Assembly (NCBI RefSeq): GCF_002051585.1
Contig: NZ_MZGX01000007.1
Coordinates: 62,001 to 126,000, forward strand
From: Ruminiclostridium hungatei
GTDB lineage: Bacteria; Bacillota; Clostridia; Acetivibrionales; DSM-1351
Reading direction: 5' to 3'
DNA length: 64,000 nt
This document shows positions 10,695 to 18,097 of this stretch, one piece after another; position 1 is the stretch's first letter; every line of letters begins with the position of its first letter. The notes beneath the pieces were generated by a model that had not been told where the DNA came from, ran no database searches, and worked only from the letters and a program-made list of their open reading frames with translations. The translations under genes and the position numbers were made by a program.

Positions 10695-11177
10695 CTATGG
10701 CCGGTAACATCTGAAATTACATTTTATTTTTACTAATATCCTTATGGTTTTTAAAAGATAATTCCTCAACGGAATTGCCTTCATCCAGAAAGCCGTCAAT
10801 AAGTTCCACAATATATTGCGGCAGGAGATTGTGCGGCCGTTTCTTCTGATTTCTGCAACTACCGCTATCAGCCGGTCAGGTTCAAGGGGGCCTTCTATCC
10901 ACTTCTGTGCATCTCCTGCCATAAAGAAGCAATTGTTATCTTTATTAAGAACCCTGTGCAGTATGTACTCCCCGCTTACTCTCTGGATCAGTACTATATC
11001 TCCCTTAGTTATAGTGTCAAAACAGGCCGGTACCAGCTTTACGCTATCCTTATCCTCTCTGAGGAAGGGGTACATGCTCATTCCGGTTACGGTAAGCCAG
11101 ACCTGGGTTCCTTCCTGAAGCAGCTCTCTGATTGCGGGAAATATGTGGGCGGACTTTATCAATTTCACTTCACCCAT
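10695..11177 (-). CDS. S26-type (SipW/ER-like) signal-peptidase-related protease
   Basis: A 160-residue protein related to type I signal peptidases. The catalytic Ser motif TGMSMYPFL gives Ser34, and KGDIVLIQR is followed by EYILHRVL with His74. Ser-His replaces the bacterial Ser-Lys dyad, as in SipW and eukaryotic or archaeal enzymes. AGDAQ and EGPL follow the usual order. No membrane anchor precedes the Ser; the only hydrophobic stretch is near the C-terminus (about residues 125-150). The start at 11177 overlaps the kinase gene by 13 bp. Such small S24/S26-like proteins occur in peptide cassettes with PqqD and HPr-kinase-like genes. I infer leader cleavage, perhaps after the conserved Ala21 of the precursors. 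It could also have lost activity. Confidence 0.8.
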   Translation of the reverse strand: MGEVKLIKSAHIFPAIRELLQEGTQVWLTVTGMSMYPFLREDKDSVKLVPACFDTITKGDIVLIQRVSGEYILHRVLNKDNNCFFMAGDAQKWIEGPLEPDRLIAVVAEIRRNGRTISCRNILWNLLTAFWMKAIPLRNYLLKTIRILVKIKCNFRCYRP

Positions 11178-12046
11178 TGCCGCACCAGCTCCATAGCTTC
11201 CCTGTCGGGCCTGCACTTAAGGTGATATACCTTTACGCTGTTGAGCAGTTTGCCAAGTACGTCATATGCCTTCTTCATCAGCACCTCGTCAAAATACGGC
11301 AAAAAGCACCGGGGCATAACCATGGGCAGAGCCTCGGATATTTCCAGCAACTTTATGCTGTTTTCCGGCGCCTGTTCCAATACTACTATTGCATATACCG
11401 GAACTTCCGTATTCTGAAATTTATCGGAGGACCCGCTCCAGGGAGTTCCGCATAGAAGGGGAATACCTTTTTCAAATCTGATGGCGGGAGTATCATCATT
11501 TACCACTGTTACAGCCTCTCCCATATATTTTTCCCAGAGCCCCACATGAGTCGACTTACCGGTTCCGGAAGGTGCTGTGAACAAGATGCCCCTCCCTTCC
11601 CAGGCTATTGAAGAGGCATGCATTACAATTCCACCATTGTTCAACAGGTTATTCCTGAAGACAATGCCCATCAGCATGAAAGAATAGTGATCCGACCACA
11701 TTTTCAGCACCGTTGGAGCATTCTCGTCAAGTTCGGGTTTGAAACACCTTATATTGGCATTAGTCCATTCCAGGTTTGTATCAATATGTGAAAGAATGTT
11801 TGTCTTTGTCCTGTCCAGGCTGTAAATGTGATAGCCGGAGGCTTCTTCTTCCTTTCTGAGCCAGTTTATGTTGTCTTCAATAATGACACTGCCTTCCGGG
11901 CGCTCAATCCGTGAGCATTGATCTATCTGAACCGACATATGGGGGCTTTCCGTGACATTGCAGAGAAAGCCCTTCATTCTTTCCTTAAGGTAACCGTTAC
12001 CGGAATTTACTTTTATATATGTACCTGCAACATTATATACAAGCAT
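11165..12046 (-). CDS. HPr-kinase-like protein (HprK-related kinase)
   Basis: A 293-residue protein with the HPr-kinase/PEP-carboxykinase fold signature. Walker A APSGTGKST is at residues 158-166 (Lys164), followed by VVNDDTPAIRF and CGTPWSGSSDKFQNTEVPV, which resemble the metal and phosphate-handling segments of HprK. It is not canonical HprK, because the N-terminal 140 residues are different. Members of this branch occur in lasso and other RiPP clusters; in paeninodin biosynthesis such a kinase phosphorylates the precursor C-terminus. Here it lies between the precursors and the peptidase. The start at 12046 follows GGAGG; a longer frame from 12139 lacks support. Peptide phosphorylation is an inference. 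Confidence 0.85.
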   Translation of the reverse strand: MLVYNVAGTYIKVNSGNGYLKERMKGFLCNVTESPHMSVQIDQCSRIERPEGSVIIEDNINWLRKEEEASGYHIYSLDRTKTNILSHIDTNLEWTNANIRCFKPELDENAPTVLKMWSDHYSFMLMGIVFRNNLLNNGGIVMHASSIAWEGRGILFTAPSGTGKSTHVGLWEKYMGEAVTVVNDDTPAIRFEKGIPLLCGTPWSGSSDKFQNTEVPVYAIVVLEQAPENSIKLLEISEALPMVMPRCFLPYFDEVLMKKAYDVLGKLLNSVKVYHLKCRPDREAMELVRQWVK

Positions 12047-12165
12047 TTTAACCTCCATCTCCCCATATATGATGGTCACTTTAGTTATAAAGCAGAACCT
12101 GCTCCTTTGAATTTCCTTAAAGACCGGTCTATGCGGCAATTTCCCAAACTACAGTACAAATCAGC

Positions 12166-12216
12166 AAATGGAATGCCTTTATATATAAACAAAAATATAT
12201 TATGGGCATTCCATTT
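12166..12216 (-). repeat. 12-bp perfect inverted repeat between precursor 1 and the kinase
   Basis: AAATGGAATGCC (12166-12177) and GGCATTCCATTT (12205-12216) are exact inverted repeats around a 27-nt AT-rich loop. Neither strand has a T run after the stem, so it is not a plain terminator. It lies in the 229-bp gap between the first precursor and the kinase gene, where RiPP operons often carry an mRNA-stabilising or attenuating stem-loop. No further gene is visible in this gap. Confidence 0.6.
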
Positions 12217-12275
12217 AAAAAATCATATTCAGATGTCCGGCACTGATGACTTGTATTTACCGGTATTGGGCCGTA

Positions 12276-12404
12276 TCAGTCATTTGCCGTTATCAGATTG
12301 CCCAGCTCATCAAGGCATGAGCCTACATTAACACAGCTTCCGGCTATTCTCTCTTCAACTCTGAGATTAACAATATCCATTGATGGCTTTACATATTCTT
12401 TCAT
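12276..12404 (-). CDS. Putative RiPP precursor peptide 1 (42 aa)
   Basis: A 42-residue ORF starting MKEYVKPSMDIVNLRVEE and ending in ITAND. The ATG at 12404 has GAGGTG 5 nt upstream. Residues 1-21 align without gaps to two other short ORFs in the cassette (Y4, P7, L14, R15, E17, E18, A21 shared). Residues 22-42 differ and contain two Cys (C24, C30; spacing C-x5-C). This is the leader/core pattern of RiPP precursors, and YxxP is the motif that lasso leaders use to bind their PqqD-like recognition protein. A longer in-frame ORF reaches 12539 but would begin inside precursor 2. Modification type and activity are unknown. Confidence 0.72.
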   Translation of the reverse strand: MKEYVKPSMDIVNLRVEERIAGSCVNVGSCLDELGNLITAND

Positions 12405-12466
12405 TATTTCACCTCGTTCCATAAGGAAATTCATTAAGCAAAAAATATAAGTATTGAGCCTATGTG

Positions 12467-12610
12467 CTATGCGGATGTGGTTCCCGCGTAATACTTCTTG
12501 CCATTGTACTCGATGTCTACAGTGCATGCTCCTGTGCAAACCGTATGAGCAAGTCTTTCCTCCACTCTTAAATCAACAAACTCGATTTTTGGTGCAATGT
12601 ATTTTTTCAT
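12467..12610 (-). CDS. Putative RiPP precursor peptide 2 (47 aa)
   Basis: A 47-residue ORF: MKKYIAPKIEFVDLRVEERL, then A21 and a core with C25 and C29 (C-x3-C), ending YYAGTTSA. The ATG at 12610 has the strong ribosome site AGGAGGTG. The first 21 residues match precursor 1 at 10 positions, including the YxxP motif and the LRVEER stretch, while the core has no similarity. It lies 77 bp downstream of the radical SAM gene and 62 bp upstream of precursor 1. Several Tyr and Lys residues plus the two Cys in the core are possible modification sites. The identification rests on the shared leader and context. Confidence 0.72.
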   Translation of the reverse strand: MKKYIAPKIEFVDLRVEERLAHTVCTGACTVDIEYNGKKYYAGTTSA

Positions 12611-12687
12611 GTTCCGTTCACCTCCTGTATATCATTTATGTATTATCAGCAGCCCCGCCGCTGCTCCACCCATTTGTCAGACAGAAA

Positions 12688-13815
12688 TCACCCGTACCGG
12701 GTATCCCTCTCCTGCCGCAGCAGGCTTCTGTACCGGGCACTTTCACATAGATACTCCGCAGGCCTGGTAAAGCTTCCCGTCTCGCTCATCAGTCTTCCCG
12801 GGCAGGAAATGCAGTCTTTTTTTATAGCACAGGCTTCACAGTCACTGCATTTGGGCACTCTGCCGCAGCCTTCCTTGAGCAATTGCCAGGCTTTTTCAAA
12901 GCCTGTCTCCAGCGGCCTGGCACTGGGGGTATCCAGCAGGCCGCACGGAATCATTCTTCCGTCCCAGGTCAGCCAGAAGCCCGTTTTCCCGGATTGACAC
13001 CTGAATGCCGAAGCTTCCAGCATTTGTTGAGTTTTCAGGGACAAAACGCTCTCCTGTTCCATGGAGTCAGCATTCATTTTCAACTCCAGCTTGGAGCTTT
13101 TAGGATACATCTTTTGGCCATAGAGGCTCATCCTGTTTTCGTATTCCACAATATCAAAGGGCGAAAGCCTGTTGCCCAGAGGGTCGGACCCACAGCCTTC
13201 CCTTCTGGGTGATATATAGTTTACAACTCCGAGCACATTTGAATATGTATGGGCTATTTTGTACAATTCCTTGTAATCCCTGTGATTCCCCTCAACAACA
13301 GTTGTTTTTACTTCAAGGTTAATACCTTCCGAACGAAGTGCCTCCAGCGCACCCATTGTTTTAAAATAGCCCTCCCTGTTTCCCGCAACCCTTTCATAGG
13401 TCTCGGGACTTCCTCCGTAGACTGTCACACTTACCCTGTGGGGAGGAATTCTTCCAAGCCATTTTGCCCTTTTTGGCGATATCAGACTGCCGTTGGTGAA
13501 TATGGTTATATTCAGACCCATTTCACTAAGCGCTTCATATATTTTTTCAAAGTCTTCCCTCAAAAAAACTTCCCCGCCTGTGAGAATAAGGTAAAAAAGG
13601 CCGGCGTCCCTGGCCTGCCGCCCCATCTGTATCCACTGACCGGTGGTCAACTCTGACTTGAGCATGTTTTTATCGTTTGCAGGACCGCATACATAGCACA
13701 TTTTACATTTAAAATTGCATCTGGCCGTCAGTTCAAATGAACCGGAGAGAGGCAGTCCCTTCTCCATGGACAGAGCGGTAATTCTTCTGTGAAATTCTTT
13801 CCAATCCAGGCTCAT
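12688..13815 (-). CDS. Radical SAM/SPASM peptide-modifying enzyme
   Basis: A 375-residue radical SAM protein. The [4Fe-4S] motif CNFKCKMC gives Cys33, Cys37 and Cys40; GGEVF is the SAM-binding GGE motif. The C-terminal SPASM-type region has Cys in FRCQSGK, MIPCGLL, GCGRVPKCSDCEAC and DCISCPG, enough for auxiliary clusters. SPASM proteins commonly modify peptides (thioether, C-C or epimer chemistry). It is flanked by a PqqD-like gene upstream and two precursors downstream. The start at 13815 follows GAGGTG; an upstream TTG at 13833 lacks a site. Reaction type is not predictable from sequence alone. Confidence 0.92.
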   Translation of the reverse strand: MSLDWKEFHRRITALSMEKGLPLSGSFELTARCNFKCKMCYVCGPANDKNMLKSELTTGQWIQMGRQARDAGLFYLILTGGEVFLREDFEKIYEALSEMGLNITIFTNGSLISPKRAKWLGRIPPHRVSVTVYGGSPETYERVAGNREGYFKTMGALEALRSEGINLEVKTTVVEGNHRDYKELYKIAHTYSNVLGVVNYISPRREGCGSDPLGNRLSPFDIVEYENRMSLYGQKMYPKSSKLELKMNADSMEQESVLSLKTQQMLEASAFRCQSGKTGFWLTWDGRMIPCGLLDTPSARPLETGFEKAWQLLKEGCGRVPKCSDCEACAIKKDCISCPGRLMSETGSFTRPAEYLCESARYRSLLRQERDTRYG

Positions 13816-13870
13816 ACGGCACCTCGACTTCAATTTGATGTTACTCTGAACTTGTTAATCCGACCCAATA

Positions 13871-14134
13871 TCAGTCAATCAACCTGTTGCTTTTCATACT
13901 TTCAACAAAAGCCTCAACATCTTGCAAGGCTGTTTCTCTGTCTACATCGTATAAAGCCAGCAAAGCCTGAACCATATCTTCAACGGATGCGTCCTTTTCA
14001 AGCCTTCTCCACAAGACAGCACCGCTCTCACTTAATGTCATTATTCCATTAAACTCCACAACCCTGGCACCCAGGGGAACAACTACAGGCTGACCTGCAA
14101 TCTCCCGGAGCATAAATCCGTTCTTTACCTGCAT
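13871..14134 (-). CDS. PqqD-like peptide-binding chaperone (RRE domain)
   Basis: An 87-residue PqqD-family protein, close to the full length of the family. It has the winged-helix core pattern VVVPLGARVVEFNGIMTLSE, SGAVLWRRLEK and a C-terminal helix VEAFVESMK. PqqD domains (RiPP recognition elements) bind the leader of a precursor peptide and present it to the modifying enzyme. It lies between precursor 3 and the radical SAM gene with gaps of 53 and 55 bp. The YxxP-containing leaders of the three short ORFs are its likely ligands, by analogy with lasso B1 proteins. Confidence 0.9.
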   Translation of the reverse strand: MQVKNGFMLREIAGQPVVVPLGARVVEFNGIMTLSESGAVLWRRLEKDASVEDMVQALLALYDVDRETALQDVEAFVESMKSNRLID

Positions 14135-14187
14135 CTTGACCTCCTATACCTTGCTATACAGCAAAAACAAGTTGTAGTTTTATCTCA

Positions 14188-14391
14188 TCACCAGGGAAAG
14201 AACCAGCCCCAGCCCCACACCCAACCGCTTCCCGGTTTCTTTCCAGGTTTTTTACCGGGTCCCCCATGATGAGCCGGCTGACCTGCTATGGGATTTGTTT
14301 CATTTCCGCCCTGGCTTGAACCGAAGCATGCTATTCCTTCCTCGGCCCTGAGTTCGATAATTCTTAATTTTGGTTTAACATAACTTCTCAT
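14188..14391 (-). CDS. Putative RiPP precursor peptide 3 (67 aa, Trp/Gly-rich tail)
   Basis: A 67-residue ORF starting MRSYVKPKLRIIELRAEE. It shares the 21-residue leader of precursors 1 and 2 (Y4, P7, L14, R15, E17, E18, A21). The core starts at Cys22, runs through a Gly/Pro/Lys-rich stretch (PGKKPGKKPGSG) and ends with GWVWGWGWFFPW, five Trp in the last twelve residues. The ATG at 14391 has AGGAGG 7 nt upstream; an ATG two codons earlier is too close. A 6-bp stem-loop (AGCCCC / GGGGCT, 14418-14440) lies just upstream. It differs strongly in core from the other two, so it may be matured differently. Confidence 0.68.
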   Translation of the reverse strand: MRSYVKPKLRIIELRAEEGIACFGSSQGGNETNPIAGQPAHHGGPGKKPGKKPGSGWVWGWGWFFPW

Positions 14392-14447
14392 AAACATTCC
14401 TCCTGGTTTTTTATTTTAGCCCCGGCTTTAAAATGGGGCTTTAGAAC

Positions 14448-15692
14448 CTATCTCAGCCCCAGCCATTCCAATAGGTCATTTCTATCTCTAGCCGAATTGA
14501 TTAATGTATCGTCCTTGAACAGGGCTTTTTTGTTATCAAAGCTGTAATCCTTCCTGACAATACCGAACGCTATTCTATGTACCCAGGCAACCGGCAGCAG
14601 CAGCGGGTTTTTATTGATATAGAAATATTTATATCTTTCAGCCATTTTTTCACGGCTGGGAAAAATTATTCTGATGGTGCTGAGCATTTTATTATTATAT
14701 TGAAGACCTTTACCATATAAATTTCTGGTCAGGGCATTTGTGGCTATACGGTTAATATCCCTTCTGCCAAAATTTCCTCCCGATAAAATATCTTCAATTA
14801 AAAAATTAATTTTGTCATTATTAATGTCTGTTTTAAAATCCGGTATATCTGGCAAAATCATTCCAAAAAGCTTGTTGCATACCTGAAGTATCGGATTAAC
14901 AAAATGACTAATACCATATTTTATTGACATATCTACAACTTTATTCCAATCAATTTTGTCATAACCCTTTTCAACAGCCACAACCATGTCGCATAACTGC
15001 CGTAATCCTATGCCTCCATGGGAAATATGTGAGGCCATGTGAATACAAAAATGGAGTATCTGCATCTCCCAGGATAATGCCAGCGCCTTTGTGTTCCCAA
15101 TATCCAGCTCCATCGGCGCGCTCCAGGCGTCAATGTTCAGCAAATCCGAGTTTTCAATAAAATTGTAGTCCGCCAGCAGCCTGTGCAGCTCAATTGATAT
15201 ATATTGCTGCCGGTGAAATTCAACATGTTTGGTTTTTTTGTCCTTATCAGCCTTGTATCCCAGACCCTGAAGTATTTCCGCCGCCTTCTTCATATCCTTC
15301 TCATGAACAAGTATATCCGCATCTCCCATTGTCCTCAGCTCCGGGTGAGGATACCACTTATTAATTGCCATGCCTTTAAGTATGATGGTCTGTATTTTGT
15401 AGGTATTGAGTATTTCCAGCACTTCCCCGACCCAAATCTCATCGCAAAGCATCTGAAAGCCGCAGGACATGACTGATTTCGTCCACTTGTCCATAATCTC
15501 ACGTTCCATCCCTATGTTCCGGTGGATAATTTTGATTTCCGGATAAATCAGAGTATGTACCTGATGTGCTGCCGCTTCCATATATATCTCCATCCAGTCG
15601 ATATGGCGGCCCCGGTATTTTTCAGTATCCATGTCCACATTTCTGATGGCTGCACCTAAGATTTCAGTTAAGATTATGTCTTTTTCCTTCAT
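14448..15692 (-). CDS. Nucleotidyltransferase family protein (NTP_transf_5-like)
   Basis: A 414-residue protein with a nucleotidyltransferase-like region: IILKGMAINKWYP, then RTMGDADILV (the G-x-DxD metal motif), and HxxxxIELHRLL. This matches the family of putative nucleotidyltransferases found in lasso and other RiPP clusters and in capsule loci. The C-terminal part is helical with no recognised motif. The substrate is unknown; nucleotidyl transfer to a peptide or sugar is inference. The start at 15692 is preceded by GGAGG 7 nt away and overlaps the glycosyltransferase gene by 29 bp, suggesting coupled translation. An ATG at 15764 has no site. Confidence 0.82.
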   Translation of the reverse strand: MKEKDIILTEILGAAIRNVDMDTEKYRGRHIDWMEIYMEAAAHQVHTLIYPEIKIIHRNIGMEREIMDKWTKSVMSCGFQMLCDEIWVGEVLEILNTYKIQTIILKGMAINKWYPHPELRTMGDADILVHEKDMKKAAEILQGLGYKADKDKKTKHVEFHRQQYISIELHRLLADYNFIENSDLLNIDAWSAPMELDIGNTKALALSWEMQILHFCIHMASHISHGGIGLRQLCDMVVAVEKGYDKIDWNKVVDMSIKYGISHFVNPILQVCNKLFGMILPDIPDFKTDINNDKINFLIEDILSGGNFGRRDINRIATNALTRNLYGKGLQYNNKMLSTIRIIFPSREKMAERYKYFYINKNPLLLPVAWVHRIAFGIVRKDYSFDNKKALFKDDTLINSARDRNDLLEWLGLR

Positions 15693-16836
15693 TTCCCAAC
15701 CTCCAGCCGGACATATTTTTACCCTCGGGTTTGAGCAAACTTTTATAAAGGTTTTTTGTTTCAACTGCTATGCGGTCCCAATTGTATTTATTGAGAATAT
15801 AGGTTCCCGACAGATATTTAACCTTCAGTACTTTCTCACGGTCTGCCAGCAGCATGGACATTTTACGGGCCAGATCACCGGTGTCCGATTTCCGGAAGCA
15901 ATAGCCCATAGTGCCTATAACATTTGTGTTTTCAGGAATATCGCTTACAAGGCAGCAATTACCGTAGCTCATAGCCTCCAGCAGACTTATGGGAAGACCT
16001 TCTATATCGGATGGAAGCACATAAAAATAAGCGTTGCTGTATAGCTCCGCCAACTCCTGATCCCGGACAAACCCGGTAAATATTATATTCCTGTTTTCTT
16101 CGGCACTTTTTTTGATATCAAGCTCATAACCACTGCTGTGACTTGAGCCTCCGGCTATTACCAGTTTTTTATCCGTTCTGATTTTGTTGAAAGCATCAAT
16201 AAGATAATGTACGCCCTTTTCAGGAACGAGCCTTGCCAGGAACAGAATATAACTGTCAGTATCAAGCCCGTATTTCTCTTTTATCAATTGAGCCCTTAAT
16301 ATATCCGGCCTCTCAACCCCGTTTGGTATGTATGCCGTCTCTATATTGTACTTGTCTTTGTAATATCCCACCAGGTTTCGCGAAACACTTATCGTCCTGT
16401 GTGAGAATTTTGCAGTTGCATATTCGCCGAATTTCAGGAAGGAGGAGGCAAAGCTCCCCCACTTGCCGCGCTGCCAGTCCAGCCCGTGTACAGTGCATAT
16501 AACCTTTTTCCCGAATATCCGTGGAATGAAAGCCAGAGTTGCCGGTCCTAATGCATGGTAATGAAATATTTCACAGTGTGACAAAAGTGCCCTTACAGTC
16601 GAGGTAAGCGTGTGGGTTATGGCATCCAGATGCTTGGAATTAATATAGGGGGTGTACCTGATTTTTACTCCCAGGTAGTTTCCGTCTTCAAATTCCACAT
16701 CGCAATAATCCCTTCTGCTGTATACCTCCACCTGACAGCCAAGGCAGGCAAGCCTTTTGGATATTTCGTCCACATGTATCTCAATCCCTCCAGACCTAGA
16801 CGGAATACCCTTTTGTCCTATCATTGCGATTTTCAT
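15664..16836 (-). CDS. Glycosyltransferase family 4
   Basis: A 390-residue GT-B fold retaining glycosyltransferase. The N-terminal acceptor domain begins KIAMIGQKGIPSRSGGIEIHVDEISKRL. The C-terminal nucleotide-sugar domain has LFLARLVPEKGVHYLIDAF and PSDIEGLPISLLEAMSYG (the E-x7-E motif). It would add one sugar to the lipid-linked repeat unit at the inner membrane face. The start at 16836 follows AAGGAG; two upstream ATGs are too near that site. It overlaps the upstream radical SAM gene by 41 bp and the downstream nucleotidyltransferase-like gene by 29 bp. Donor and linkage are unknown. Confidence 0.93.
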   Translation of the reverse strand: MKIAMIGQKGIPSRSGGIEIHVDEISKRLACLGCQVEVYSRRDYCDVEFEDGNYLGVKIRYTPYINSKHLDAITHTLTSTVRALLSHCEIFHYHALGPATLAFIPRIFGKKVICTVHGLDWQRGKWGSFASSFLKFGEYATAKFSHRTISVSRNLVGYYKDKYNIETAYIPNGVERPDILRAQLIKEKYGLDTDSYILFLARLVPEKGVHYLIDAFNKIRTDKKLVIAGGSSHSSGYELDIKKSAEENRNIIFTGFVRDQELAELYSNAYFYVLPSDIEGLPISLLEAMSYGNCCLVSDIPENTNVIGTMGYCFRKSDTGDLARKMSMLLADREKVLKVKYLSGTYILNKYNWDRIAVETKNLYKSLLKPEGKNMSGWRLGNEGKRHNLN

Positions 16837-17848
16837 ATGTGCCATACTCCTTGCCATCAATAAATTTATTTTCTTTGAGACTGTACCCGCCCTTTAATTT
16901 GTGCCTTACCACCCACCAAAGGGGAACCCGGATTCTTTGCTTCATGGCCGGTGCCACACTGCCTATCATCCAGCAGTTTTTATCGCAGCTTTTTACCATA
17001 CTTCTGACTTCCTCCGCCCTTGGAGAATTCCATATTTCCTCCCAGCTATTTTCTTTCAGATCTCCCATGGACATTCTCTCCGTACTGCCGTTACAAGGCA
17101 GCACATGGCCATAGGGATCCACAAAAAACCCGTTGCTGCCCATATCACACGGCAAATAGCGTCTATTTCCATATATATAGTTTATGAGTCCATGATTGAA
17201 ATAAGCTCTGAACCACTTTTTAGGCGAGCTTGATTTAAGCAGTTGGTTTACCAGTTGCTCGAAGGCCCTTGCAACCTTCTGCCTGTCACCTATCCGGTTG
17301 TCTGTCTTTCTGAAATAGAAGGAATTATGAAGGGTGGCCGTTGCAAATTCCATTCCCAGTTCATCCGAAAGCTTGTACAGTGGCACCAGGTCTTCCGAAT
17401 TCATTTCCTGCACCGTACAGCCGAAGCCTATATCCTTGTGTCCGGCCACAACAAGCTTTTTCAGAGTATTATAGCCCCTGTTGAAGCCGTCGGGAATTCC
17501 CCGGATGGCATCATTTGCCTCCTGCAGCCCCTCGATGCTTATCCGTATTCCCACCTCCGGAAACTCCCGGCACAATTCCAATATCCTGTCGGTGAAGTAG
17601 CCGTTTGTTGAAATAACTATCCTGTCGGTTTTTTTGTAAAGCTCCCTCACAATTTCATGAAGGTCTTTGCGGATAAAGGGCTCGCCCCCGGTTATATTTG
17701 TAAATGCCATTTCCGGGAGCTTTTTTATAACCTCCAGCGTCAGCTCTTCCTCAGGCTTGCTGGGGTCCTTGAAGCAATCACACATATTGCATTTGGCGTT
17801 GCACCGGTATGTAATGATTACAGAGCCGTATAAATTCCTTTTTGACAT
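16796..17848 (-). CDS. Second radical SAM protein with SPASM-like C-terminus
   Basis: A 350-residue radical SAM protein with CNAKCNMC (Cys16, Cys20, Cys23) and the SAM-binding NITGGEPF. The C-terminal part has CDMGSNGFFVDPYGHVLPCNG and SCDKNCW, a SPASM-like auxiliary cluster region. It is clearly different from the first radical SAM enzyme in the cassette and has a basic C-terminal tail. The start at 17848 has AGGAGG 5 nt away. It is followed directly by a glycosyltransferase (41-bp overlap) and preceded by a 42-codon ORF. It could act on that small peptide, on one of the other precursors or on a sugar; none of these is proven. Confidence 0.9.
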   Translation of the reverse strand: MSKRNLYGSVIITYRCNAKCNMCDCFKDPSKPEEELTLEVIKKLPEMAFTNITGGEPFIRKDLHEIVRELYKKTDRIVISTNGYFTDRILELCREFPEVGIRISIEGLQEANDAIRGIPDGFNRGYNTLKKLVVAGHKDIGFGCTVQEMNSEDLVPLYKLSDELGMEFATATLHNSFYFRKTDNRIGDRQKVARAFEQLVNQLLKSSSPKKWFRAYFNHGLINYIYGNRRYLPCDMGSNGFFVDPYGHVLPCNGSTERMSMGDLKENSWEEIWNSPRAEEVRSMVKSCDKNCWMIGSVAPAMKQRIRVPLWWVVRHKLKGGYSLKENKFIDGKEYGTYENRNDRTKGYSV

Positions 17849-17939
17849 AATTACCTCCTTTACTGGTCTGTAACAGCTAAATTCATGCTTTGCCGGCAGA
17901 TAAATTTCAGAGTTACACGCCACTAGCATCAAGATATAT

Positions 17940-18068
17940 TTATTTTAATTGGTTTATATATAAGCCTTGTTCCATCGTGCCAATGGGGTTCATCCACACC
18001 AAACCATGCTCTGAGCATAAACAAGCCTGCCGCTTTATAAATGACATTTTTCTCAATGAATATTCCAT
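17940..18068 (-). CDS. Small ORF (42 aa) upstream of the second radical SAM gene
   Basis: A 42-codon ORF starting MEYSLRKMSFIKRQACLCSE and ending GLYINQLK. The ATG at 18068 has GGAGGG 8 nt upstream. It has a CxC pair (C16, C18) and aromatic residues in its second half but no YxxP leader. It sits alone between the beta-helix gene and the second radical SAM gene and directly follows a strong stem-loop. It could be a precursor peptide for that enzyme, a small regulatory peptide or chance. I recognise no family. Confidence 0.35.
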   Translation of the reverse strand: MEYSLRKMSFIKRQACLCSEHGLVWMNPIGTMEQGLYINQLK

Positions 18069-18097
18069 GTGTTCAGCCCTCCATTTTTTGCCGGGTA

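Noticed and set aside
8956-15692. Classical lasso-peptide cluster
   Set aside because: PqqD-like, kinase, nucleotidyltransferase and exporter fit, but no asparagine-synthetase-like cyclase or transglutaminase-like leader peptidase is present, and a radical SAM enzyme takes the central place.
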